Positions 24,188 through 36,189 of a stretch of DNA of 64,000 nt are shown here, piece after piece; the first letter of the stretch is position 1; each line of letters opens with the position of its first letter. Location of the stretch: contig LUGG01000019.1 of NCBI GenBank assembly GCA_001683735.1, positions 806,001 to 870,000 on the forward strand. Direction: 5' to 3'. The position numbers and the translations under genes are program-made. This stretch comes from Grifola frondosa (Eukaryota > Basidiomycota > Agaricomycetes > Polyporales > Grifolaceae). The notes below the pieces were generated by a model. It saw only the letters and a program-made list of their open reading frames with translations. It was not told the origin of the DNA and did not search any database.

Positions 24188-25267
24188 GCGTCTTCGTCAT
24201 TATCGTGCGCTGTGGTGGGCCGGCTTCACCATATCCGTGCGCGCATGTCTACTTCTACGTTCGTAATGCCGTTCGCTGTATATACCGTTACTCAAGTATT
24301 ACCTATGCATCATCATCATCTGATGTATCCCAAGTGCTTACGGCGCCCTATCGCTCCAATGCACACGTTATTCATATGAACATTGCCTGTGGCGGGGTGT
24401 TGTTGAGTTGTCACACGACCACAAATTGTATACGCGCTTCTCTTAGAGTTTGTTGGGAAGTGTCATTGCTAAATACGGGTCTCCGAGCTCATCTCGGTTC
24501 TCCCACAATGCAGGATTGCATTTTACATTTTACATTTTGCATTTTGCGGTGTTAGTGGATAATGATTGGATCTAGGATGCTTCATGATTGATAAATGGCT
24601 CTCCGGGTCAAAGCAGCGGTCTGGGCGGGCTCAAATGCTGACCGCAGTATGGATTATTATGGAACTTCGTTGGAATTAAGGGAAGTTAAGTACGGGCACG
24701 AGGAGCTCGAGAACATCACGGTGAGTATCGCTTTGCATCCCAGGATAAGCCGAAACTGAAGAGTACATAGGCTGGCTGGCCATGGGACTGCTGAGGCCCG
24801 CCATCCGAAAGGTACTGTCGGTTGAGCTTACTTTGCGTAACACCGCTTACAGCAGAAGGGACCTGATGGTCTGATTCATGATCGAGGCGCAGGCGCGGGA
24901 GGACCAAGCGCCCAAAGCAAGTAAGGCATTCTGGTCGTGTGACACTAAATTCTCTATGATGCAAACTCTCTCGTGAAACTTTTATATGCCCGTCCACAGA
25001 CCATCCTCTCTTCCATTTACCCCATCTTCTATCTATCCATGTCTACTGTCGTCTGCCGCACTCGGGAGGTCTCTTATCTCGAGCAGCATGCTCCTTATCG
25101 CGGTGGTTATCGGGTACGTCTAGCCAGCCACGTCCATAATTATAACCAACGCTCATGCAAGTTGACGACAGAGTGCTCCTCACCACACTCTCAACTGCGT
25201 AGCGGCCTCGTCAGATCTGGGGTGTGCTTCCGCTTGTGCGGCGTCCTTGAACTGCCTGCAGACTACT
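24188..25267. other. Spacer between the zinc-finger paralogues
   Basis: About 1.1 kb without a supported gene. It contains the 3' region of the first paralogue, a short TTTACA/TTTGCA tandem tract and the promoter of the second paralogue. Confidence 0.5.
24519..24549. repeat. Short tandem ATTTTACA/ATTTTGCA tract
   Basis: Four consecutive copies of CATTTT(A/G)-type units, seven to eight bases each, directly visible in the sequence. Simple repeat of no known function. Confidence 0.8.
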
Positions 25268-26107
25268 ATGCCTGTAGTGTCAGGGGCAAAAAATAATCCT
25301 ACTTCTATTTCCTCTCCGTCCACTTGCATACCAGAGAAGAACACACCTTCTACCAATGAACAACCCTCAGAACCTCTCCCTCGAGCAGAGGAATGGGCGG
25401 ATTCCGTCCGGGTCTCCCGCATCCTCCACAGCCGCGCCAAGTCGGCTGCGCATGCCGGCCCTATGGTTGCGACGCAAGCATATCAGAGGGTCAGAGCGTG
25501 GTCCACCGCAGAGCAACCTCGGTCTACGAGGGATGGCGCCCCTCGCCCACGCATGCTCTCATCCGTAGCATTCCCCACCAAGGCCCCAGTGCACTTGCAC
25601 ATTGCCACCCAGGAGCCTGTCGGCGCATTCACGCCCACCAGCTGTCCCCGCCAGTCCCTCCAGAGCCTGCTGGCCCACAAGCTCCCACCGGCGCGATGGT
25701 TGCGCAAACGCACACAGTCTAATGTTGACGCGCCCGTCGGCGCTTCTCCGTCATCCCTCACTCCCCTCTCCATTCCCAGTTCACCCACCCTCCCGTCAAT
25801 ATGTCGCACACCGTCCTCCTATACGGCCTCGGAATACTTTCCGACCGCACCCTCGTCGGCGGGCCCGGCCACTCCTGTGCACACGTTCGCAACGCTGCCC
25901 ACGCGCAAGCTAGAGCCGCCATCCCTTCACCCTGTGCTCGAGTCGCTCGAACGTTCGTCCAGGTTCCGTGTCCAGACCGCCTGCGCCACTTGCGGCAAAA
26001 GCGGCACCAACTTCCCGTGCTGCCCGCGATGCGGAGAGCTGTGGTGCTCGCGCGTGTGTAGACTGAAGAGGGGAGACGGAAAAAGGCACATTTGTGTCAA
26101 GACTTGA
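25268..26107 (+). CDS. Protein with C-terminal MYND/HIT-like zinc finger, paralogue 2
   Basis: Single-exon gene of 279 residues beginning MPVVSGAKNNPTS at 25268. As in the paralogue 1.1 kb upstream, a long Ser/Pro/Thr-rich region precedes a conserved end: LESLERSSRFRVQTACATC, GKSGTNFPCCPRCGELWCSR, CRLKRGDGKRHIC. The cysteine/histidine pattern is C-x2-C-x9-C-x2-C-x4-C-x3-C-x9-H-x-C. Outside the last 50 residues the two proteins hardly align, so selection acts on the finger. The shared SRFRVQxxCxTC lead-in suggests the finger plus a preceding helix is the functional unit. Same orientation and tandem placement indicate local duplication. Function unknown. Confidence 0.75.
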   Translation: MPVVSGAKNNPTSISSPSTCIPEKNTPSTNEQPSEPLPRAEEWADSVRVSRILHSRAKSAAHAGPMVATQAYQRVRAWSTAEQPRSTRDGAPRPRMLSSVAFPTKAPVHLHIATQEPVGAFTPTSCPRQSLQSLLAHKLPPARWLRKRTQSNVDAPVGASPSSLTPLSIPSSPTLPSICRTPSSYTASEYFPTAPSSAGPATPVHTFATLPTRKLEPPSLHPVLESLERSSRFRVQTACATCGKSGTNFPCCPRCGELWCSRVCRLKRGDGKRHICVKT

Positions 26108-26461
26108 AAAGCTGCTGGAGCATAGTTTGGATGTACGTCGATTTGCTGATCTTTTCGCTGTGATTTCTCGCTGTGCTTAGGAAGCTCAATTTCTCGGACT
26201 GTACCATCAAGTATATAGAATCAGTCAGTACTGTACTATAATATGCATCTCCTATCTTGTTGTTAACATGACCATTGGATATATCTCGTTCTTTTAATTG
26301 CGCAATGGGCTTGATTTCGAGGGCCAAAGAAAGGCGCAGTCCAGAAACGGCGACCAGACATACTATTATGAACGGTTCAACAAGCACACGTAAAGTCTTA
26401 TCATTGAAGGCAGTATCGACCCTTACCGAGCAGAATCCTACCCCACTGAACACATGGAGAC

Positions 26462-28136
26462 TCAAAAAACGATCTTCTTCCCTTGCGCGGGCAAGATACT
26501 GGGGTTGAGCTTCTCTTTCAGCCGTCTCTTTGCCTCCCATGATGGGTGCAGCGGTTTCTCCTCCTTGTCCTTCTCCGGCGCGTGCCCGCGCGACGCGTTC
26601 TCCGCCGCAGAAGACGTCTTCTTCGGCCAACCGCCATCGGCAGATGGTGCCTTAAATTGCGAGCGAGAGCCTGCAGATGGCGCGCCCAATCGCACTCGGG
26701 AGCCTTTGCCGTGCTTATCGTCCCTCCCTCGCGCAATGTTCTGCCGGGGACCCTCCGCAGCTTCCTTCTTGACGTGGTTCGCGTTCTTGCCGTACTTTTT
26801 CTCCCAGATGCTGCATAATGCGTCGCACGATCAGTCGCATCAGATAAAAGAAAGTTGATGAGACGTACGCTCTGCGCGCGCGCTGGCCGCGCCGGTTCTT
26901 CCGAGGCTCTGCGACGTCCGGCTCGCCATCGCTCCAGTCAGACACATCCGAGTCTCCACGTGTGAAGCCGACAGCCAGAGAAGGTAGGAAGGTCGATGCT
27001 ACGCCGGCCGCTTTTGTCTTGCCTTTCGCATCGCTGGCCGGCGCCCTTCGCGTCCTTCTTGTGTTCAACTTTCGGCAACTTCTTTGCGGGCGGCGCAGGA
27101 GCATCAGATTCTTCGTCGACATCGTCGTCTTCGGCCTCCAAAGCAGAAGTCTCGTCCTCGGTAGTCGCTACCCCAGGATGGGAATCGTCGACCGACCCAG
27201 ACTCCCAGCCGCCACCGTCCTCCGCGTTCTCTTGCACAGATCCGGACTCCCAACCTGCCTCCTCCTCGTTGTCTGCTTCTGTATCCTCGCTGTCGCCTTC
27301 GCTACCGTCCTCGTCTTGAGCGGCAGGAGCAGAGACAGCCGCCTTCTTTGACTTCTTCGGACGCACCTCGACCTCTTCCTCCTGCTCTTCTTCATCATCC
27401 TCCCCGTTGTCCCCACCGTCCACGACTGCTTCTTTCTTTTTGGGCTGGATGACCTCCTTCAGTGCGTCCACCACAGCCAGCACGTCCACAGCAAGTGTCT
27501 TTGAGCTCAAGATTCGGCTTTCTACCTTCGCTGCGGGCGAGCCCGGTGCGGATGGTTTGAGCAGGTTCACAGAAAGGGTCACTGCGATAGCAGTTTGGAC
27601 ATCCGGATGGCCAGAGAGGAGGTGGTCCTTTTGTATTTTGGTCTTCAGCGCGGTAGCGCCAATGCATTCGTGGTCAATGTCCTAGTGGGGCCAGGCTTGA
27701 GCACCCGTCGAGATAAGATATAATCTGTGAACGCACCTTCATCACCTCGAGCTGCTTTTCCAAATCCTCAATACCCTCCGATGCCGCATCCTTCTTCCTG
27801 TAAGCAGGCAGACGATGAAAACATGACAGCGCGCAGAGACGAGCGGACGCACCGGAGGTCCTTCAGCCGCTTCACGAGCTTGCGCAGCTCGAACGTCTTC
27901 GCCTTCTTCGCCGCCTTGCGCACCTCGCGCAGGCCGTGATGCTTTCAAGACTTGACCCGTTAAGCCCACACTTCAGATACGGCGCGGGGAAGCACACACC
28001 AGTTTCTTCGAGAGGTTCTCGGCGAGGGGACCTTGGGCTTGGAGCGCGATGGCCCAGGTCGCTCGTTCTTCTCGCTGGAAGCCCTCTTCCTCTTGACTCC
28101 TCGCTTGGCTGGAGCGTCGGAATTTAGGCCAGGCAT
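26462..28136 (-). CDS. BUD22: BUD22/SRFBP1-family ribosome biogenesis protein
   Basis: Nucleolar protein needed for 40S subunit maturation in yeast. The start at 28136 (MPGLNSDAPAKRGVKRKRA) is basic; then a coiled region with KHHGLREVRKAAKKAKTFE and LVKRLKDLR, ECIGATALKTKIQKDHLLSG, a long acidic stretch with two WESGSV repeats, and the diagnostic C-terminus PLHPSWEAKRRLKEKLNPS with QGKKIVF at 26462. The order basic-coil, acid, then HPSWEA...GKKIVF is that of BUD22/SRFBP1. The frame slips once near 27040 in a GGCGCCGGCC run, between KVEHKKDAKG and APASDAKGKTKAAGVAS. Since both sides are clearly coding, a base-calling indel is the likely cause. Introns lie near 27690-27740, 27800-27860, 27940-28000 and 26810-26870. 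Confidence 0.82.
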
Positions 28137-28439
28137 TGTAAACTACGAAACTTGACAGAGACAGGTGGTGTAGTGAAGTGAAGATGCAGAGATGCCACGT
28201 GCTGAGATGATCGTAGATCGCTGCTTTGGGCAATTCAACCGCCGCGCCTTCGTGCATCCAACTTGTGTGTTACCATGTTGAACAGAGTCTGGCTGCAAGA
28301 TAAAAATTACACTGCTCTCATGGAACCGAAATGTTTGCAGAAAAATAGTGTGTTTTTCAGGAGCTCAATAGGTGTAATTTGCTGATGGCCGAGTGCATGC
28401 AATAAATAGTTTTATACCTTGGGCCGTCGCGCTCGGGTC

Positions 28440-29240
28440 ACACAACTTTGGCTGAGACTTGTCTGGGGAATGTCTGCAGATGTACCAACGTCATTATATA
28501 TAACAAGGTGAATGTATTCCAGACAGCATCAACCGCGAAGCCCATCACAATATCCGAATCTACATTCTCGAAGAGCATCCAGAGAAGGAAAATTGGTGCG
28601 CTGCAGCGCGAGAGTAGTCTGAGTCGAGTTTCGCGATACACGAATGCCCGCGAGCCGCGAAGTGCACTGAAGGGCGGCACTATCCCATTCAGCATACCAC
28701 CCTCAAAAGTCTCTCGTGGAAGGCATCAATGCGCCCTGGGTTTTCATCGGGAGCCATGTCTGAACGATCTCAAGACGTCCAATTGATCTCATCCCCGACA
28801 CAGCTCCACCTGTTGTTAGTCTAGGACACAAAGCTCGACCTTCCACCAGCCCTCAGAGAGCGCATACAGAGACACGACAGAGTGTCTTTCGTTACTAAAT
28901 GGAAACGAGCCGCCCGATCCCCGCGACGTATCCCAAACCGAACCGCACTCCATTCGCCTCAAGGCATCTCCGGGATTAGCGTGACTAGATATGTTTCTGG
29001 TACGTCGCACCGTCTTGACGACGGGACATCGGTCTAGGGGGATGAAGCCCAGACCTTGCCCGCCTGCGAATATGGATGGGGACATCCTGTTTGAAGCGGG
29101 CGTCGCGGCCTTCGCGGTGCACCGAAGAGCAGTCGATGGCTCAAGATATCGTTCAATCAAACATGCAAACGCAGCATATATGCAGGTGCACTGTTTGTAC
29201 CAGTTGTCTCTCCACGCGGCCTCCTGCAGGTTGTCCAAAG
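28440..29240 (-). repeat. Diverged dispersed repeat, copy 1 (possible degenerate gene)
   Basis: On the minus strand this stretch resembles 37900-38760: both share a CTGGTACAAACA/CTTGTACAAACA start, an ACAGGATGTCC centre, a CGAGAGAC block and a TTCAGTGC...TTCGCGGCTCGC...GCGAAACTC end, in the same order and orientation. One frame here is open for 140 codons (28816-29238), but the related frame in the other copy has stops, so I cannot show it is a working gene. No known domain. Confidence 0.55.
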
Positions 29241-29442
29241 CGAGGTACGTAATCGGCCTTCAATGCGTCTGGCAATCACTGGCAGCAATCCTGGTATATG
29301 AACCACAGCAATCCAGGTCAGAAACAAATAAATTTCACACACAACACACAGAAGAAATTCCCCAACGCAATGCAAATCCTGATAATACAAAGAAACCCAT
29401 CATCGCACTAATCGTACACAGGACCAGAACCCACCACCGAAT

Positions 29443-31181
29443 TCAATCTTCATTCTTCCACGCGTCCTCCCACCCCAACGCGCTCCTATCCCATTGGCCC
29501 TCCTTCTGTCCATGCGAGACCCATCCCAGTGTATCCATCACGACCCCCGCTGCCCGTACAAAGATCGACCCGTCTACCTTCGCCACCTTCAAGCGTCTCG
29601 CGACCCTCCGCGTCGAAGGCGCCAATCGCTCCGCCGGGTGGCGTGCGCCCATACTGCTGCGCGGCGAGGTGCAGCGCGCGGATCACCTTCACATGTGGGG
29701 GTCTGGCGCGTGGAGCACCGACGCAACGATCTCAGGCCAGGGTTTACAAATGCGGGATCGCGCGGGTCGCCGAGAGCAGACGCATCGGGCGGAGGCGCGC
29801 TCTCTGCACCGCCGGTGGGTGGGCGCGGTGTCGCGGTGTAGGACATCAAGAGCTCCGTATCGATGCGCGGGCGACCACGGATGGTAAGGTACATGAGTAG
29901 CACGGGGATGAATGCGCGCAGCAGCGTCGCCTTTGATTCCATCGTGGGGATCGTATTGAGGAGCGAAGGGACGAAGAGCGACGCGTTCAGAATGTGCATG
30001 AGGAAGAAGTCCAGGCGAGGCTTCCGCCCGCGCCTCCCCGTGCCCGCGAAGAGCGGGTGGTCGTCCAGAGCAGCTCCTCGACTTTCTCATCGAGTCCCTC
30101 TCGTCCACGAGTGACATCCACCTGCCAGAGGGCAGAAAGGCGGCGGATCTCCTCGGGACGCCCGTCATGACACGCGTCTTTGAAGCGGGCACTGATGAAC
30201 GCGTCTGGGTCGTAGGGCATGACGGGTTTCATGATAGGCGAGTCATATGTTTGTTGGAGGATTGAAAGGAGGGAATAACCCTTTAACGGCTGGCGATGTG
30301 CGCCGCCCCGACGCTGAAGGCTCATTCACCTCGATGTTGAGATTGAATATCTCTGGTAGGAAAGGCTGGTGCACCGCGGTCTGTGCGAGAGCTGAAGTAC
30401 AAAGTCAGTCGCTGTTTGAATGCAAGTAATAATCATGCCTTACCTTGAGCAACCATAGCATCGTTCCAAATTCGACACCGTACTGCATAATGATCAGGTT
30501 AGCTCTGCATACGGATCACATGCGTAACTTACTCCTGTTTGAATCAGAGGATGTACTCTAATCACAAAATGTTAGAACCTCAGTCTCGAGGATTAGAAAC
30601 CAGACACTCACGCGCCGCCGACGAATCTGAACAACATATATGATTCATTGCCGTTTGCACCAGGAGAAAATATGTATCTTTCCAGGGTCTCTCCTGCACC
30701 TATACTCGCAATCACGGTGGCGAAGAACTCGACATAGTTGGCGTAATACCTAGCTGACGTGAATATTCGAAGAGGTCTCAAAAGAACACAGGTTTACTTT
30801 TCTTGTCCAAGGAATTGTTTCCAATTTTGAGGGGTAATGGAGACGTTCTGTTCCTCCTCGAGGCCACTCCGCCTGTCTATGGTGTGAATCGGTGACAACG
30901 ACTTCGCGTTCTTGTCGTAGATCTTCTGCAACAGCTGGGCAGGTGCTCCGAGATCATACGCAGCTAGAACACTGAAGCAATGTCAACACCTGTAATTCTG
31001 ACTGCCAGCCGGCGACTGACTGGTGACTAAGATGATTGTGGAATCCGACTTTTCCGTAGAAGCAGTGGTGCCGCTTCCTGTCCTCTTCTAAGAGGCGTTC
31101 TACGGTCAATTTTGCCTCGAAGGTTGTTCCAGGAAGGTTGAGTATTCCCTGGCGGATGGTTGGCGCAAGGCGGGAGGACAT
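29443..31181 (-). CDS. Questin oxidase-like protein (DUF4243 family)
   Basis: Family member of fungal questin oxidase, which performs NADPH-dependent Baeyer-Villiger ring opening of anthraquinones. The start at 31181 (MSSRLAPTIRQGILNLPG) leads to LLEEDRKRHHCFY, then VGFHNHLSHQ, AAYDLGAPAQLLQKIYDK, ITPQNWKQFLGQEKYYANY, RYIFSPGANGNESYMLFRF, VHPLIQTGVEFG-type sequence, FISARFKDACHDGRPEEIR, MYLTIRGRPRIDTELLMSY, KVIRALHLAAQQYGRTPPGG and finally KVDGSIFVRAAGVVMDTLGW with WDRSALGWEDAWKNED. All are typical of the family. Three frame changes near 29590, 29690 and 29740 lie in GC-rich sequence in the last third. They may be assembly errors or early decay. The gene lies 207 bases downstream of a co-oriented alpha/beta hydrolase, so the two may serve one small pathway. 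The true substrate is unknown. Confidence 0.8.
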
Positions 31182-31388
31182 GCTCGGCGTCGTGGACGTC
31201 GATGAGTAAGATTTGTTTGAACTCTTTCCCAAGGGGCAACTAGTATGTAGGGTACGTGACCTATGACGGCATCCGGTGACATCGACTTGTAGATCTGAAA
31301 TCTGAAGTCGATCTGTCAATGCGACGACGATGTAATTTCGAACACCGGTCTAATGTACATAGACAAATCATGTGAACTAACAAGACCA

Positions 31389-32433
31389 TCATATCCCATG
31401 CTTGGCCAAGAACACGACAATATCGTTGCTGATTTCATCCAAATTGCTCTCGCTGTGAAGGATGAGATGACGCCGTCAGCAAAACGAAATCTGCACACAG
31501 TCGAATATTTACAGAGCGAAATGCCCGGCATCGATTAATTTCACCTCTGCCTTCGGATTGTCACGCTTGAATGCCTCTGCGCCAGGTGGAATGAAGATCG
31601 GATCATGCTTCCCCCACACCGCCAGCGTCGGGGGTTTCATCAATCGGAAATACGTCTGGAAGGCAGGGTACAGCGCGACATTGGTGCGATAATCGAAAAA
31701 TATATCCAGTTGGATCTCGACATTGTTAGCACGCGTCATCAAATAATAGTCGAGATGGTACGTCTCCGGAGGGATTGCTGAGGGGTCGGACGCGCCGGTC
31801 ACATACTTGATACAGGAAATATTGATCAGCAACGAGGAGGGAGAGTATAGCCGAGTTTGTCTCACCTGAGACTTGGTGGTATCGAAGGTCATGAGATACC
31901 TGAGACTGTCGCGGTTCTCTTGCGACGAGTCAACCCAATACTTCTTGATAGCGTCCCAAAAGCCACCTAGACCTTCTTCGTACGCGTTTCCATTCTGTGT
32001 GATGATTGCGGTCACGCTGGATGGGCGGTCCAGCGCAAGTCTGCATAGTCAACAGAATCAGATTAAATTCAGATGTCATGACAAGAGACTAACCTCAGTC
32101 CTGTGGGGGCTCCGTAGTCGAAGATGTAAATGGCAAATTTCTCCAGACCCAATGCATCCACGAATGCACCGATGGTCCTTGAGAACGATGCGAACGTGTA
32201 CTCATACTTGCGCGCATCTGGCACGACAGTAAATCCGAAACCGGGAAGATCGGGAGCCACAACTCGGTATTTGTGCGAGAGCCGGGGATTAGGTTGCGGT
32301 ACTGGAAGGAGGACGACGGGAAACCATGCAGGAGGAGAATGGTTGATACGTTGCCAGCTCCAGCGGGGGCTGCCTCTCTGTAGAAGACCTCGATCCCACC
32401 GTCGACAGTTACGGTCTTAACTTGAGTAGTCAT
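31389..32433 (-). CDS. Alpha/beta hydrolase, epoxide hydrolase-like
   Basis: Soluble alpha/beta-fold hydrolase with an aspartate nucleophile. The start at 32433 gives MTTQVKTVTVDGGIEVFYRE; no signal peptide. The oxyanion motif is LLLHGFPSSSFQYRNLIP, followed by VVAPDLPGFGFTVVP, the nucleophile elbow FDYGAPTGLRLA, the acid region LAVWGKHDPIF and the catalytic His in IDAGHFALE. The final exon SNLDEISNDIVVFLAKHGI ends at 31389. The D-Y-G-A-P elbow is typical of epoxide hydrolase/haloalkane dehalogenase relatives rather than serine esterases. The frame slips once after NLIPG near 32275; one extra base there reads LSHKYRVVAPDLPG, the family pattern, so an indel in the CCCCGG run is likely. A TATA box lies 68 bases upstream. 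Tandem with the questin-oxidase-like gene. Confidence 0.85.
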
Positions 32434-32500
32434 GTTTCAAGCGGTCTCAGTGCAGAATAGAATGAATGGTACACGATGGAGACTTGAACAGAGGAGCCCC

Positions 32501-32507
32501 TTTTATA
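32501..32507 (-). promoter_or_regulatory. TATA box of the alpha/beta hydrolase gene
   Basis: TATAAAA on the minus strand, followed by GGGGCTCC and located about 68 bases before the start codon at 32433, the usual distance for a short-leader fungal gene. Confidence 0.55.
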
Positions 32508-33069
32508 CCTGGCCGCATGTGCGAAAAGGAGCTGCCACTTAGCTCCATCGACGATGGCTTACTGCGTCGGGGACCGCACGGCGACAGAGAAAGTGGAGGC
32601 TATGCTGACCAAGACAGCCCGAGCTAGACGAAGACCAGATAACTAACATCAAGGAATACATGTCGTCAACGTTGGGAGAGGGCGTGACCCACCCCGATGG
32701 AATTACTTGAGCACGGTGAGGGTCACGGTCTTCCAGCGATAGCACAGCGGGTGAATAACAACGCTTGGCAATATCCCCGACAGGGTCTTGGGCTAGACGA
32801 TATCAACAGAACAGCGACATTGATCAGACGGACATGCGCCAAAACTTGATAGTTCCAATAACGACGGTGGGACATGGAGAATTTGTTGGCGAGGAGTCTG
32901 GATGGAATTCTAGACTTGCAGTAACTATGCATTGGCTTACTCTCACTATTTCATTTACTTACCAATTTGAAATCAGTTTGTTACTAAGTTAGGAACGACT
33001 TATATTGCACTTTGTTACTTCCTACAAGCGCTCGGCATGACGTGCTGAACACCTCTGTTGTCTACCATC
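32508..33069. other. Divergent promoter region between hydrolase and CWF19
   Basis: About 560 bases upstream of both genes. No further gene is supported; the last 150 bases are AT-rich. Confidence 0.5.
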
Positions 33070-35918
33070 ATGGGAGACGAGACCAAAAAGTCTTCGAAAC
33101 ATAGGCATGCCAACCACGAGCACAAGAGCAAGAGGCGGCACAAGTCCGACGAGGAAGGCAGCAGGAAGCGCCATCGGAAGGATGACAACGCGCACTTCCA
33201 CATCGTCGACGATGACCCCTTCGACGACGAAGTGTGGATCGAGAAAAACATCGACATGGGCGGAGAGGAGGTACGGAACTTCCCTTTACTCACTGCATAC
33301 GCTTACCGTCTCACAGCCTGTCACGACAACAATACCTACCGCAGAGGACCTGAAGATTACTTCTCGAGCCGCATCGGAGGAGTCCGATCCTCCACTTCCT
33401 CCCACTTTCACCACTGAAACTGTGCTCAAGAGAGACGATTGGATGCTGATGCCATCCGAGGCCCCTTCGGAGGCTGTAGCCCCTTCCAGTTCCCGACTGC
33501 GAGTACCAACAGGAGACGAGTCTATGACAGAGGAGTATGGCGAGCCATCGCAGAACGCACGTACCACAAGCGGGGGTGTGGACTTCTTCTCCAATCTCGG
33601 TACCGAAATTAGGAAGAAGAAGCCTCAGCCTGATCGTCCAGACCCGGACAAGGTACGCGCATGCAGGCATCGCGTCTCCTGTCCTAACTTCTATTACCTA
33701 GCTGTTCATCAGCCATAAAGAGCTGAACACTGCGCTCAAGGAGGGAAAGAGCATCGACGAGCAGCCCGCCCCAGCTCCGAAGGCAGTGGTCCCGGGTGGT
33801 CCGGGCTCGCAATGGCGCATGATGAAGCTCCGACGAGTATATGAGACTGCGGAGGAGGAAGGCAAGTCTGCCGAGGAGGTCGCTCTGGACCGGTTCGGCT
33901 CGCTGGAGGCCTTCGAGGAAGCAAAGGAAGAGCGCCGCATCCTGGACGAGCGCGAGGAACGTCGCGCGAGCTGGGGCGGGGAGAGGAAGGGGAGGCCAAG
34001 AGGCAAGGGCAAAGAACCGGAGGGCGAGCGACGGTATATGTTCACCGACATCGGCGGTAGCGGAGCGTCGAGCCGCAGCTCGTCCTTCCGCCGGCCAGAC
34101 CTCGGAGGCAGCATCCCCTCGACGCCCCCACCCGCCGATGCGGAGATGCGTTCGAAGCGGTTCGACACGCTCCGCCTGTCGTCGCAGGGTGGAACCCCGC
34201 GTGGGCAAGTGCACACCCCCATCCCATCCGTTTTGACACCGTCGACACTCCCGGGCTCGAAGACGCGTGCGCTGTCGCCGTCCTCGCTCAACAAGCTTCA
34301 GGCGAAGGTCCTCCGTGCCAAGTTGGTCAACGCGCCGAACGCGGATGCGCTGGAGAAGGAGTACGATGAGGAAGTGCGAAAGGCGCATGGCGATGGCGGG
34401 GAGAGGAGGGCGTCCGGACGAGGGTGGAGGTTCTGCCAACGTTGGACGCGCGGGGCCGTCTTTACGATGTCGGTCTAGGCAAGGATGAGCCTGCGTTGCC
34501 TCCTGGTAACCGCAAGAAGAAGGAAATCGTGCGTATGTGTTATATTGCTGGGTAGCTCTTCTTCATGATTGCCTGCTTGCTTAGGTGGAAACTCGGGATC
34601 CGAAGACAGGCGAGCTCATTCGATACAATGCGGACGATGACACTATCACTCTTGGAGAAATGCTTCGAGAAGAGAAGTTCGGTGCTGGTATGGCTGACCA
34701 GAAGAACTTGGATGCAGAGTTCGCTCGCGCTATCATGGCGGATGGCAAGTTTGAGGTAAGCTTCCGCTTCAGCCTTTGGTGCTCAGATTCAGATAGTTAA
34801 ATCGACGTTCGTCATACAGAATGATCTGGAATACATTGATGACAACGCAGAGATGTTGGGCAGGAAGAAGATGCGTTCGGACGCCATAAAGCGCCAGTTT
34901 GCCATCAACGGTATGTCGATGGTATAGATAAACGTGTACACGGCTAAAGGATGATATCCGTTAGATTACAAGCGGACACAGAAGGTGTTGGCCTCTTGTC
35001 CCTTCTGTTTCGGCGAGGACGACTCACTGCCTAAAGCCCCCATCATTGCGATGGGTACACGTGTGTATCTGTCATGTACGCTGAACGAAGAGCTCGTCGA
35101 CGGCCACTGTCTAATCGTCCCTATTCAACATCATCTTACGATGTTGGAAGGTGATGACGATGTGTGGGACGAAATACGGGTACGTCGCAGATTTAATATT
35201 ATCCTGCGCCTCCTAATTGAGATATCTCCTCACCAGAATTTCATGAAATGCTTGATGCGCATGTTTGCTGAGGAAGACAAGGGTGTCGTCTTTTATGAGA
35301 CGGTCCTGTCGCTCAAAGGCCAGAAGCACACATTCATTGAATGCGTACCATTACCATGGGGCGGGTTTGAAGTGATCCCGGGCTATTTCAAGGTACATAC
35401 GACTCCCGTTATATTCATCTTGCCAGTCGCATTGATGCATTCTACTAGGAATCCATCCTGATGTCCGAGACTGAATGGTCTCAACACAGGAAACTCATTG
35501 ATTTCTCAGCGAGGCCAGGGGGTTCAGACGTGCTATGGTTCCCAATCTCCCTTACTTCATGGTTCAATTCGACTACAAAGGCGAGAAAGGATACGGCCAC
35601 GTTATCGAAGGCATAGAGGCAGCAGGCACAGGCGAAGATCCTGAAGGAGATATTGATGAAGGCGAGAAAGGAGGTGGCGAGTTTCCTCGGTGCGTACACG
35701 AACCATGTCGATTTCCTGCTTCGTGCTGAGTTACTGTTTCCCCCTTCAATCCTAGATGGTTCGCCGGCGAGATCATCGGCAATCTGCTGGACCTGGAGCC
35801 ACGTCGATGGCGTCGGGCTCGACGTATTGATTTCCATCAAAATAAGGATAGAGTGGCGAGGTTCAAGAAGAAGTACGACAAATTTGATTGGACAGGGATG
35901 ATTGGCCAAAGGTCGTAA
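33070..35918 (+). CDS. CWF19: CWF19-like splicing factor (CWF19L2/Cwf19)
   Basis: Spliceosome-associated protein related to lariat-debranching cofactors. The ATG at 33070 opens MGDETKKSSKHRHANHEHKS, a Lys/His-rich tail. A middle part with VLKRDDWMLMPSEAPSE and VDFFSNLGTEIRKKK precedes a coiled Glu/Arg-rich region. The CwfJ C-terminal domain 1 contains AINDYKRTQKVLASCPFCF, then GTRVYLSCTLNEELVDGHC, LIVPIQHHLTMLEGDDDVWD, FMKCLMRMFAEEDKGVVFYE and KHTFIECVPLPW. Domain 2 follows with RAMVPNLPYFMVQFDYKGEK, RWFAGEIIGNLLDLEPRRW and FKKKYDKFDWTGMIG, ending at 35918. The HCLIVPIQHH motif is the HIT-like histidine core. The frame changes once near 34405 within GAGAGGAGGGCG, between GERRA and TRVEVLPTLDARGRLYDVGL; likely an indel error in a conserved gene. 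Confidence 0.92.
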
Positions 35919-36189
35919 CTTGCGAAAGATGTACCATACTGAACGATAGCAGTAACCGCCCATATGTTGTAATCTTACATGTACAATCAAAGCTAACAAG
36001 CATTCAAATATTCATATTCTACCCTCATAATATAAGCGATCATAGCTTCGGCTTGAACGTGACCATAGTTGTGCGACGCCCTCTGTAACTCTTGGATCAT
36101 AATGGAGATCGGATGTCGGCTTTCAGTGTATCCCTTGAGACCGAACACGAAACGTTGAACATTGCCACCACCTTGCGTGTACAGTGACC

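Noticed and set aside
28991..29887. 298-codon plus-strand open frame
   Set aside because: It overlaps the minus-strand questin-oxidase-like exons and the 28 kb repeat; composition is that of an antisense shadow.
33736..34439. Long minus-strand frames opposite CWF19
   Set aside because: They mirror the GC-rich coding exon of CWF19 on the other strand and have no homology of their own.
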